DNA of 13,561 nucleotides, from the NCBI GenBank assembly GCA_965602795.1, contig CBFCZR010000034.1, positions 1 to 13,561 on the forward strand, given 5' to 3'. A program made the translations under genes and the position numbers. Source of the DNA: Bathyarchaeum sp965602795 (GTDB taxonomy: Archaea > Thermoproteota > Bathyarchaeia > Bathyarchaeales > Bathyarchaeaceae). Below, piece by piece: positions 7,105 through 13,561 of this stretch (position 1 is the first letter of the stretch; every line of letters begins with the position of its first letter). The notes beneath the pieces were generated by a model that did not search any database, had not been told where the DNA came from, and was given only the letters and a program-made list of their open reading frames with translations.

Positions 7105-8517
7105 TCAGTCGCCCTCTGAGAGTTGTCTGATGCATCCTGGGTCGGACATAAGATAGTCGTCATGGTAAGCGTAGGCTCTTGCTCTGCATCCTCCGCAAAC
7201 AAACTTGAACTCGCATCTACTACAACGGCCTTTCAGTTTTTCTCTGTCCCTTAGGTCCTTAAAAACTTGGGAGTTGAACCAGATGTCTTCTAGCCTTTCC
7301 GTCTTCAGATTTCCGAGCACCAGCGGCATGAAGACGCAGGGTTGAACGTCCCCCTCTGGAGATATGGCGCAATATAATCGTCCAGCTCCGCATCCGCCAA
7401 TGAAGTCGGCTAGAGCCTTGGCTCTTTTGCTTATTTTAGTGGCTTCCATGTGCGCAAGCGGCATTATGATGTCCTCTTGGGTTGGAGAGTGAGCCTGCAA
7501 AGCCACCCGAGCGAGTTGAGGAGTCGTACTTAATATGGCAATTTTATGTTCTTCCGACAACTTTTTGTTTAGATAACTTAGAAGTTGCTCTCGCTCTTGG
7601 GGGGAGGGGTCAGCTGCGATTATTTCTTTGCCTCTGCCTACGGGCACAAAATTGAATAACGTAAATCTGTCAATTCCCATGCTTTCAGACATTTCAAGCA
7701 CGGCAGGGATTTCTGTTAGATTGTTTTTTGTGCCAGTTATCGCTACGCAGGTGCAAATTTCTTCTTCCAGACAATTCTTTAGCCCCTGCATCGTCTGGTC
7801 AAAGGCGCCATTTTTTCCCCTGAAGTAATCATGCGTCTTGGCGTTAGCTCCGTCAAGGCTCACCTCCACGTAATGAAGCCCGATTTCCTTGACTTTTCGG
7901 ACGTTCTCTTTGTTAAGCAATGTTCCGTTTGTGGCTAAAGAAACATATAGCCCTGCGTCAACCGCGTGACGGGCAACTTCAAAGAAGTCTTTCCTCATAA
8001 GGGGTTCACCCCCTGAAAAGGCTAACGAGGTGACGCCAAAGTCTGCTATTTGATCCACCACCTTCATGGCTTCCTCTGTAGAAAGTTCTGTCTTAGAGAT
8101 GTTTCCGGATTCTGAGTAGCAGTGTTTACAGCTGAGGTTGCATTTGTACGTGAAGTTCCATACCACAAGGAAGGGCGCGTGAACCTGTATGGGACGATTG
8201 AAACCAAACTCAGCAAAACCATAAACTAGACTTTTTATGGCTCTTCTAACGTAGGAGTCTGCAAAAAGCTTGGAAACGCGGCTCTTTTCAACGGCTAACA
8301 CTTTCTGTATAAAACCTATCCAAAAGCCTATGACTCTGGCGTAAAGGCTACAGGAGGAGCATTTTGAGAGGTTCTTGCCAGAGTAATTGTCTAGTGCAGT
8401 TTCAAGGGGTGTCCGGTTACATTTTGGACATTTTTTCAGAGTTTTTTTCAGCATCCATTTTACGGGTGGCGTCTTGAGAAGTGAGTTCCAGAATTTTTCA
8501 TTTGTTAATATATTCAT
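7105..8517 (-). CDS. Radical SAM/SPASM protein with an N-terminal zinc-ribbon-like segment
   Basis: 470-residue radical SAM enzyme. Residues 30-56 hold two CxxC pairs (C30/C33, C53/C56) that look like a zinc ribbon, followed by a hydrophobic, basic linker. The SAM-cleaving cluster is bound by CX3CX2C at C126, C130 and C133, with GGEP at 169-172 and a conserved VSLDG strand (219-223). The C-terminal SPASM domain has cysteines 376, 383, 394, 432, 435, 441, 444 and 462, enough for one or two auxiliary 4Fe-4S clusters. Its CGGCRARAYAY loop is like that of the NirJ/AhbC/AhbD haem-pathway and related peptide-modifying enzymes. No other haem genes and no small precursor-peptide gene are seen nearby, so the substrate is unknown. 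It heads a two-gene unit with the DUF362 gene. The ATG start has no clear ribosome site. Confidence 0.9.
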   Translation of the reverse strand: MNILTNEKFWNSLLKTPPVKWMLKKTLKKCPKCNRTPLETALDNYSGKNLSKCSSCSLYARVIGFWIGFIQKVLAVEKSRVSKLFADSYVRRAIKSLVYGFAEFGFNRPIQVHAPFLVVWNFTYKCNLSCKHCYSESGNISKTELSTEEAMKVVDQIADFGVTSLAFSGGEPLMRKDFFEVARHAVDAGLYVSLATNGTLLNKENVRKVKEIGLHYVEVSLDGANAKTHDYFRGKNGAFDQTMQGLKNCLEEEICTCVAITGTKNNLTEIPAVLEMSESMGIDRFTLFNFVPVGRGKEIIAADPSPQEREQLLSYLNKKLSEEHKIAILSTTPQLARVALQAHSPTQEDIIMPLAHMEATKISKRAKALADFIGGCGAGRLYCAISPEGDVQPCVFMPLVLGNLKTERLEDIWFNSQVFKDLRDREKLKGRCSRCEFKFVCGGCRARAYAYHDDYLMSDPGCIRQLSEGD

Positions 8518-8578
8518 TGAAATCGTTCCGGAGGTCTACCTTTGGATGTTGCGCTAGGTTAGTAGGAAAAAAGGAAAA

Positions 8579-8590
8579 CATAAACTTATC
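8579..8590 (-). promoter_or_regulatory. Weak box A candidate for the radical SAM-DUF362 unit
   Basis: GATAAGTTTATG on the minus strand is an imperfect box A. Transcription would start near 8559, leaving a leader of about 40 bases. No better AT-rich element is present between the propeller gene's terminator and this start. Confidence 0.3.
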
Positions 8591-8615
8591 TAGAAAACGG
8601 TTACAATCAGTCGGA

Positions 8616-8639
8616 TTAAAAAAGAAAAAGGGGGTTTTT
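8616..8639 (-). terminator. T-run terminator after the surface propeller gene
   Basis: Five bases past the TAA of the surface-protein gene, the minus strand reads AAAAACCCCC followed by five T, a C, six T and AATC. Archaeal termination commonly needs only such T-tracts. No convincing hairpin precedes it. Confidence 0.6.
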
Positions 8640-8643
8640 GGGT

Positions 8644-11274
8644 TTATTGTTGCTTTTTGAGTGCCATGTAGACTAGTAAGCCTATGACCACGCCGATTGC
8701 AGCGATTATCAGGATGACTAGGTCTATTGTCAGGTATGCTGGAAGTTTGTTTATTGTTTCGTCCGCTATTGAAGCTGCTGGCAGTTTGTTTGCAGTTGCG
8801 TCAGCAATCTCCTCTGCGCTAGGAACACCACCAGCCCCTAAAGACAGGTAGGTTGTCGCTGATGAACCCCAGTAAGATTCTGATCCCAAGAAGAACGCCT
8901 TTACCACGTAAGTGCCTTCCTCTGGTGGAGTCCACTTGAATCCAAAGTTTCCATACTCGTCGCTGATAACCTGGTCAATGTCTTTCCAGCTGCCATCAGA
9001 CAACTGATAAGCCAACTTCACAGGAACACCAGTAATATTTTCAGGCTTCATTTGCTGCATGTACACGTACTCCATCCACGCGCTCATGTCTTCGTCAGCC
9101 ACTGCCGGAATACCGTCTGGGAACCGTTCAACTACGCCATCTTGCATCGAGCCTGCAGAAATGTCAGTGACTGAGCCTTCAATCATCACTCCGCCGTTTG
9201 CCGTTGCAACTTTCGGCGAAGCAGTCACCGTAAGTTCAGTTGGTCCTTTGCCGAAACTGTATATCTTGTTGTCGAAGCTATTCCAGTGTACGAAGTAGCC
9301 GTCTGCGATAGCACCAGGCGAGCGGCTGCTGTAGCTCAGTATGCTCCATAGCAAGCTTCCGTCAGTGCAGTTTATTGCAAGTCGCCGAGCTGGGTGCAGT
9401 GGTGGAGTATACAGATAACCTTCTGAAAGGAACAGTTTGCCGTCTGCAACGCTGTGCATGCTGTAGTGGAAGATTGGGTATACACCGAATGGATTGTCGT
9501 ATTTAGCGCTTCCACGAGTGAAAACCCACTCGATATTACCGGTTTCAAGGTCGAAAGCATGCACATAGCCGCCGTTGTCAAATATGTAGGCTTTGCCGTA
9601 AGCAATTTCTCCACCTCGTCCAGTAAAGCTCCAAGCGTTTCCTTCCATTTCAACTGGACCCCAAAGTTTGTCACCGGTAGTGAGACTGAAGCCAGTCGCT
9701 TCGTTAGCGTCTTTGTTGTGTAGCACGTAGTAACCGTCGCGTGCAGCAATGACCGTTATGTCTTGTAGTGCGGGTAGTGATTGGTTTATTGGACCCCAAA
9801 GTAGAGCACCTGTTTTTGTGTCAACTCCTGCTGTAACTTGCCAGCCCGAGTTTGCTTCCTGCCAATTAATCAGGGTTTCCGTTTGACGGAGAAGTATCAC
9901 TTCACGAGTTTTTGCACTAATGCTTAGGCTGAGTTCTACACCGTTGAGTTCACTGGGCATTTCCACAGACCACTGTATTCCATCTTCAAAGTCGTAGGTG
10001 CCGCCTGGACGAGTTCCAAGCATTTTGCTCGAGTTCCACATGATAAGGTTGTTGCCAGAAGTGTAATGGCAGAGTAGAGTTCCATACTGGTCTGTGTCTT
10101 CGACATCCATCATGAATGGTTGTGTTCCGCCAAGGAATCCTGCAATTGCGCCGATGTTAGTAACATTACCCACCAACACTCCAGTATATGCGTCATACAT
10201 TCCCATCCATGTTGGTGCGGACATAAATCCGGCTAGAGGTGCACTGTATATGTACGCCATAGAACCGAATTCTTGAACGCTGTGGTAACGTGCTATTTGT
10301 CCCATCAGCATCTTTTCAGTGCCTGTTTCGCCAGCTGACCTGCTCCACAGTGTTTCTCCTGTGCGAATGTCAACGGCTTCCCAGCTTACTATTTCGGTGG
10401 AAAGGCTTGCAAACTGCGTGTAGTAGAGTACTCCGCTCATGATTATCGGCTCGAAGTAGTTTATGACTACTGAGGTCGATGAATACTGAGTGGATTGGTC
10501 GCTTGGAATAGGTGCGCCTGGTTGACCGCCGAAATGGGTTGGTTTTGACCACATGATGTGAGCAGTGTTAGGTGCTTCACCATATGGCTGAACGTTTCCG
10601 GTAGCGTCGTACCCACCAGTGGTCATGAATGCTGGTGCCATTAATCCGAACCAGTTGGAACCAATCTGTTCTCCCCACGCCCAGTTTGTTGAGTATATTG
10701 GACGAGTCCAGTACTCCTCTGGAAGTCCAGGAGACTGATAGTTTGATCCCACTGCATCTTCTTGTACGACAAGCGTCACCACTTCGCTTTCAGCGGGTAG
10801 CAGCGTACTGCCTGTCATATGGGTGTTTTGGCCTCTAGCTCCTGTGTCAGGGTTTTGTCCTGTTAGTACTTGTCCGGGGTAAATTGCTTGAATCTGGTAT
10901 TCGCCGACTTGAGTGGGTGTGAACGAAGAGTATACGGCTCCGGTCATACCAGCAGTGTACGGTCCTAAAACCGTTTTTTGTCCATCAGGGTCAACTATTT
11001 CTATGTTTACATCTTCATGCAAATCGCCACCAGTACCCTGATTTGTAGGTGTGGGTTTACTGAAAACGGCGTGAAGATAAACCAGTTGGTTGACTCCTAC
11101 GGGGTTAGGTTCAGCAGTTACAGCTAAGAAAATCGGGATATCAATCTGCATCGGAGGCAGCGCAGGCCCAAATTGGGCGTTGGTAATAGGTAAAGCAACT
11201 AGCACAGCAGAAATTGTTAACATTAGAATCAAAGCAACAGTAGAAATTTTTGATTTAGATTTCCAAGTTTTCAT
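8644..11274 (-). CDS. Large secreted PQQ-like beta-propeller protein with Ig-like domains and a C-terminal membrane anchor
   Basis: Exported surface protein of 876 residues from ATG; an in-frame TTG five codons upstream is possible. Residues 1-33 form a Sec-type signal: a basic KSKSK start, a hydrophobic core, and likely cleavage near TNA-Q. An Ig-like domain (about 45-170) resembles those that often flank archaeal surface proteins. The propeller (about 180-680) has D/SxxTGxxxW blade motifs ending near W310, W493, W538, W583 and W643, plus a degenerate one at 361. A second Ig-like domain (about 680-815) follows. Next are two 13-residue repeats (about 822-847) and a membrane helix (848-872) with a short KKQQ tail. 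Five N-glycosylation sequons occur at N370, N414, N497, N635 and N746. True PQQ binding or dehydrogenase activity is not supported; a structural or binding role outside the cell is more likely. It is transcribed alone from its own promoter. Confidence 0.88.
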   Translation of the reverse strand: MKTWKSKSKISTVALILMLTISAVLVALPITNAQFGPALPPMQIDIPIFLAVTAEPNPVGVNQLVYLHAVFSKPTPTNQGTGGDLHEDVNIEIVDPDGQKTVLGPYTAGMTGAVYSSFTPTQVGEYQIQAIYPGQVLTGQNPDTGARGQNTHMTGSTLLPAESEVVTLVVQEDAVGSNYQSPGLPEEYWTRPIYSTNWAWGEQIGSNWFGLMAPAFMTTGGYDATGNVQPYGEAPNTAHIMWSKPTHFGGQPGAPIPSDQSTQYSSTSVVINYFEPIIMSGVLYYTQFASLSTEIVSWEAVDIRTGETLWSRSAGETGTEKMLMGQIARYHSVQEFGSMAYIYSAPLAGFMSAPTWMGMYDAYTGVLVGNVTNIGAIAGFLGGTQPFMMDVEDTDQYGTLLCHYTSGNNLIMWNSSKMLGTRPGGTYDFEDGIQWSVEMPSELNGVELSLSISAKTREVILLRQTETLINWQEANSGWQVTAGVDTKTGALLWGPINQSLPALQDITVIAARDGYYVLHNKDANEATGFSLTTGDKLWGPVEMEGNAWSFTGRGGEIAYGKAYIFDNGGYVHAFDLETGNIEWVFTRGSAKYDNPFGVYPIFHYSMHSVADGKLFLSEGYLYTPPLHPARRLAINCTDGSLLWSILSYSSRSPGAIADGYFVHWNSFDNKIYSFGKGPTELTVTASPKVATANGGVMIEGSVTDISAGSMQDGVVERFPDGIPAVADEDMSAWMEYVYMQQMKPENITGVPVKLAYQLSDGSWKDIDQVISDEYGNFGFKWTPPEEGTYVVKAFFLGSESYWGSSATTYLSLGAGGVPSAEEIADATANKLPAASIADETINKLPAYLTIDLVILIIAAIGVVIGLLVYMALKKQQ
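8734..8811 (-). repeat. Two tandem 13-residue repeats before the membrane anchor
   Basis: Within the propeller protein, IADATANKLPA is followed 13 residues later by IADETINKLPA. The likeness is also visible in the DNA: GCAGTTTGTTT/GAAGTTTGTTT and CGTC.GC.AT recur at a 39-base spacing. The unit probably forms a short helical stalk between the Ig-like domain and the membrane helix. Confidence 0.7.
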
Positions 11275-11321
11275 TTTTTTATTCCCCAAATTTTTTTCGT
11301 GAAGCTTCTTTTAATCATTCT

Positions 11322-11336
11322 TTGTTTAAATACTTT
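11322..11336 (-). promoter_or_regulatory. Box A promoter of the surface propeller gene
   Basis: The minus strand contains TATTTAAA (11325-11332) within AAAGTATTTAAACAAA, one of the best box A matches in the window. Transcription would start near 11303, about 29 bases before ATG 11274. The long gene therefore probably has its own strong promoter. Confidence 0.6.
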
Positions 11337-11406
11337 ACTACATGAACAGAATAATGGCTACCCGGTACTTTATCTGGCTCGAAAGGCACGAATGAAAACA
11401 CCGTTA

Positions 11407-12234
11407 TTACTTTTTAGCCACCCAAAAACTCATTTCAGGTTTGCAACTATACTTGTAAGCATAAAAAAGTGGATTCGAAACCCATGTTCTAAATTTGAGA
11501 TAATAGTCTCTTCGCTTGAAAAACTCAAAGCGACCCTTTTCGAATACACATTCTATTTGCTCATGGTCTAAGTGATGCTCTTTATTGTGCCAATAATCAG
11601 ATAGACTATAATCAATAGAAGGAACATTTACCCTCGAAATCCGAAAATACAGGAAGTTAAGCAACAGATTAGAATGGGAATAAAGGAGTTTCACCAGATT
11701 CGCTGCGTTGTTTGCTTCGCTATTCCAGTAAAAAGGAGAGGCTTCATGATCTAGATACATCACGCCACCTTCCTTCAAAAATCCACAAAATCTCCGAATT
11801 ACATCCACATAATCAGGTAGATGATGCAGCACAGAATAGCAAGTAATTAAATCAAATTTATCTCTATCAAAACTTACATCCTCTATCGGCGAGTTAATAA
11901 CAACCAATTTTTTAGCTTCTAAATATTTTCTACACTTCTTTTCTAAAATCTTGCACATTTCCGCAGAGATATCTATAGCAGTAACGTCGTAACCCATCTG
12001 CAGAAGCTTACAGGTCAGATTTCCGGTACCCGCCCCAACATCAAGAGCCCTTTTTGTACGCACATGATTATCCGCTACGAGTTTGTCCACCATCTTTAAT
12101 GCAGAATTTAGTCTCTTTTGCTCATATCTGTTGTATACTTCTGGATGAATCAACTCGTAATATTTTGCCTCAAACCGATGGACAGCAACGTTTGCTTCAC
12201 GAATCCTTTCTTGAAGACCTTTACCCAAAACCAA
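11407..12234 (-). CDS. Class I SAM-dependent methyltransferase
   Basis: 275-residue methyltransferase with a Rossmann-like fold. The SAM-binding motif I, LDVGAGTGNLT, is at residues 64-74. The acidic residue closing the second strand is D88 in AIDIS, NSPIEDVSF is at 114-122, and YSVLHHLPD at 133-141 is the usual Methyltransf_11/25-type motif. The C-terminal third (from about 165) is rich in aromatic and basic residues and is not recognised. The start is TTG, with GAGGGG about 11 bases upstream. The segment EANVAVHRFEAKYYELIHPEVYN near the N-terminus is a cap often found in methyltransferases near archaeal glycan or lipid genes (from memory). Target is unknown; small molecules, lipids or sugars are all possible. 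It lies about 150 bases downstream of the B12 radical SAM gene on the same strand, but a terminator sits between them. Its base composition is more AT-rich than the glycosyltransferases. Confidence 0.88.
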   Translation of the reverse strand: MVLGKGLQERIREANVAVHRFEAKYYELIHPEVYNRYEQKRLNSALKMVDKLVADNHVRTKRALDVGAGTGNLTCKLLQMGYDVTAIDISAEMCKILEKKCRKYLEAKKLVVINSPIEDVSFDRDKFDLITCYSVLHHLPDYVDVIRRFCGFLKEGGVMYLDHEASPFYWNSEANNAANLVKLLYSHSNLLLNFLYFRISRVNVPSIDYSLSDYWHNKEHHLDHEQIECVFEKGRFEFFKRRDYYLKFRTWVSNPLFYAYKYSCKPEMSFWVAKK

Positions 12235-12363
12235 ATTGACTTTTGCCCCTCAATTTTTCGGTTCCATACAGTCTATACGAATTAAGACGTATGAAGTTTC
12301 TAATTAAGGTTCAAATAGGAAAAGGACGCAAACGCACATCGTTATTTATCAACCCTTCTCGGA

Positions 12364-12398
12364 TAAAAAAACCTGTGTTTGCAGAATCATAGATTCTG
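12364..12398 (-). terminator. Hairpin plus T-run terminator overlapping the stop codon of the B12 radical SAM gene
   Basis: CAGAATC (12382-12388) and GATTCTG (12392-12398) form a perfect 7-base-pair stem with a 3-base loop that includes part of the TGA stop. About ten bases further on the minus strand comes a run of seven T (12365-12371). The stem codes the last residues of the protein, so coding and termination signals overlap. Confidence 0.55.
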
Positions 12399-13561
12399 AA
12401 GTTTAAGTTTGATGTATTTAAAGAGATGTTCCAACGCCGTTTGTATTGCCGAAAGACCAGACATTGGCCCCTTAGCGAACATACGGAGAATATAGGTAGG
12501 GCGAAGATAGAAATGATGAAAAGCCTGCTCACGGATTTGCTTAAGATCTTTCATTCTTAACATCGGCGTTTCAAAGATGGGAGTCGCCGTGTCATACTTG
12601 TCGAAGTCGGTTACCCTTAACCACCCCTTTTCTATGACCTCATCATACATGGGCGTTCCAGGAAAAGGCGTAGCTATATTATAGAACCCCACATAGTCAG
12701 GACTTATTTTTTCCACGAACTTTATTGTCTTCCAAGCGGTTTGCTTGGTCTCACCCGGGAAGCCAAGTATCACGTTTGGGGCCGTCTTTAATCCAAGCTC
12801 TCTTAACCAACCAAAGACTCTTAGCGTCTGTTCAATGTGAATCCCTTTTTCCATGGCATCCAAGATTTGTTGTGCACCTGACTCAACCCCGGACCACACG
12901 GAAATGCAACCCGCATCCTTCATTTTGATGAGCAACTCTTTTGTAAGCATGTCTATACGAGTTCCACAGTTCCATTGTATCTTCAGTTTTCGCCTCTTGA
13001 TTTCCTCACATAACTCTTCGGTTCGGGCCTGATCAACAGTGAATGCGTCATCACAGAATGTGAAATTAGTTGCACCATAGGTTTTGTGAAGATGCTCAAT
13101 CTCATCCACGACGTTTTTGGGGCTTCTCATCCGAAATCTTCGACCGAACATCCTGACCGCCGCGCAGAACTCACACCAGAATATACAGCCTCGGCTAGTC
13201 GTTAAGTAGAATATGTCCTCAATTTTTCTAATCTTATCAAGAGGCCAAAGATGACGAGCAGGAAAAGGCAAACTGTCAAGGTCTTCTATGTAGGGACGAT
13301 CCCCAGTCTTCACAACTTTTCCGTCTTTCCTGTAAGTTATACCCAACACATCACCGAAACTCTTGCCTGCCTCCAGCCTCTGAACCAGCTCCAGAAGGGT
13401 ATTCTCGCCCTCCTTTCTCACCACAACATCCAGCTGTGGACACTCTTCTAATGCTTTATCGTCCCAGAACGTAACGTGAGGACCCCCCATAACGATAAAG
13501 CAGTTTGGGCAGACTTCTTTAGCAATTCTTATGATGCGAAGCGCAGACTTGTAGGTGAGGG
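12387..13561 (-). CDS. B12-binding-domain radical SAM enzyme, 3' part
   Basis: The frame stays open to the right edge, so the 5' end lies outside; about 390 residues are visible. The first visible residues (RIAKEVCPNCFIVMGGPHVTF, coded at about 13467-13532) match the end of a cobalamin-binding Rossmann domain, which normally ends in VGGPHxT. ATG 13490 is therefore internal and not the start. A linker with DLDSLPFPARHLW follows. The radical SAM core has TSRGC, with CX3CX2C coded at about 13164-13187, and then a FCDDAF strand, a WSGVESG motif and ILGFPGET. This BchE/Elp3-like architecture occurs in enzymes that methylate or rearrange unreactive carbons, often on lipids, tetrapyrroles or antibiotics. 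The basic, hydrophobic C-terminal tail could bind membrane or lipid. Substrate cannot be named. It ends in a hairpin/T-run terminator. Confidence 0.88.
   Translation of the reverse strand, partial: LTYKSALRIIRIAKEVCPNCFIVMGGPHVTFWDDKALEECPQLDVVVRKEGENTLLELVQRLEAGKSFGDVLGITYRKDGKVVKTGDRPYIEDLDSLPFPARHLWPLDKIRKIEDIFYLTTSRGCIFWCEFCAAVRMFGRRFRMRSPKNVVDEIEHLHKTYGATNFTFCDDAFTVDQARTEELCEEIKRRKLKIQWNCGTRIDMLTKELLIKMKDAGCISVWSGVESGAQQILDAMEKGIHIEQTLRVFGWLRELGLKTAPNVILGFPGETKQTAWKTIKFVEKISPDYVGFYNIATPFPGTPMYDEVIEKGWLRVTDFDKYDTATPIFETPMLRMKDLKQIREQAFHHFYLRPTYILRMFAKGPMSGLSAIQTALEHLFKYIKLKLQNL

Noticed and set aside
8644..11274. PQQ-dependent alcohol or glucose dehydrogenase
   Set aside because: Only the blade motifs match. 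I could not see the calcium- and PQQ-binding residues or a haem-binding CxxCH, and the Ig-like and anchor regions suggest a structural surface protein.
11299..11571. Plus-strand ORF of 90 codons between the propeller and methyltransferase genes
   Set aside because: Most of it is antisense to the methyltransferase 3' end, and the rest overlaps the propeller promoter. No ribosome site or homology is apparent.
12275..12292. Inverted repeat ATACG-8-CGTAT upstream of the methyltransferase
   Set aside because: A five-base arm with an eight-base spacer is expected by chance in AT-rich intergenic DNA, and no second copy was seen to suggest an operator.
1..13561. tRNA genes, CRISPR arrays, insertion sequences or integrase genes
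   Set aside because: Read through on both strands without finding cloverleaf-like segments, regularly spaced repeats, terminal inverted repeats or transposase motifs. Almost all of the window is filled by conserved coding sequence.

Overview
The window looks like chromosomal DNA of an uncultured, non-methanogen-like archaeon, most plausibly of the Bathyarchaeia/Thermoproteota type. The evidence is the archaeal CobY-type nucleotidyltransferase in place of bacterial CobU, AT-rich box-A-like promoter elements 25-30 bases ahead of starts, frequent TTG/GTG starts, T-run terminators, and a very large secreted PQQ-like propeller protein with a C-terminal membrane anchor. The lineage is inferred from gene content; no rRNA or other marker gene is present.

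Layout. (1) Positions 1-2252 hold cobalamin nucleotide-loop assembly genes: the 3' part of cobS and a translationally coupled cobY on the plus strand, facing a convergent cobD-like PLP enzyme. (2) A small membrane protein with an internal duplication (2330-2956, minus) lies upstream of cobD. (3) Three glycosyltransferases on the plus strand (3113-6100) follow: a soluble DPM1/AglJ-like GT2, a GT2 with C-terminal membrane helices, and a GT4. The last two are joined by a 4-base TTGA overlap. (4) Facing them on the minus strand is a tight pair: a radical SAM/SPASM protein with an N-terminal zinc-ribbon-like segment, then a DUF362 protein three bases downstream. (5) A large exported beta-propeller/Ig-like surface protein (8644-11274, minus) has its own promoter and T-run terminator. 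(6) The right end has a class I methyltransferase and the 3' part of a B12-binding-domain radical SAM enzyme, both on the minus strand.

How they may work together. CobS, CobY and CobD supply three steps of the late cobalamin pathway: aminopropanol phosphate supply, activation of adenosylcobinamide phosphate, and joining to the lower ligand. The B12-binding radical SAM enzyme at the other end is a possible consumer of that cofactor, although the link is only co-occurrence. The glycosyltransferases, the methyltransferase and the sequon-containing surface protein fit an envelope glycan or glycoprotein theme. The zinc-ribbon radical SAM/DUF362 pair is the least understood unit and the best candidate for undescribed chemistry. 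No tRNA, rRNA, insertion sequence, integrase, CRISPR array or origin was recognised. All gaps between genes are shorter than 200 bases.
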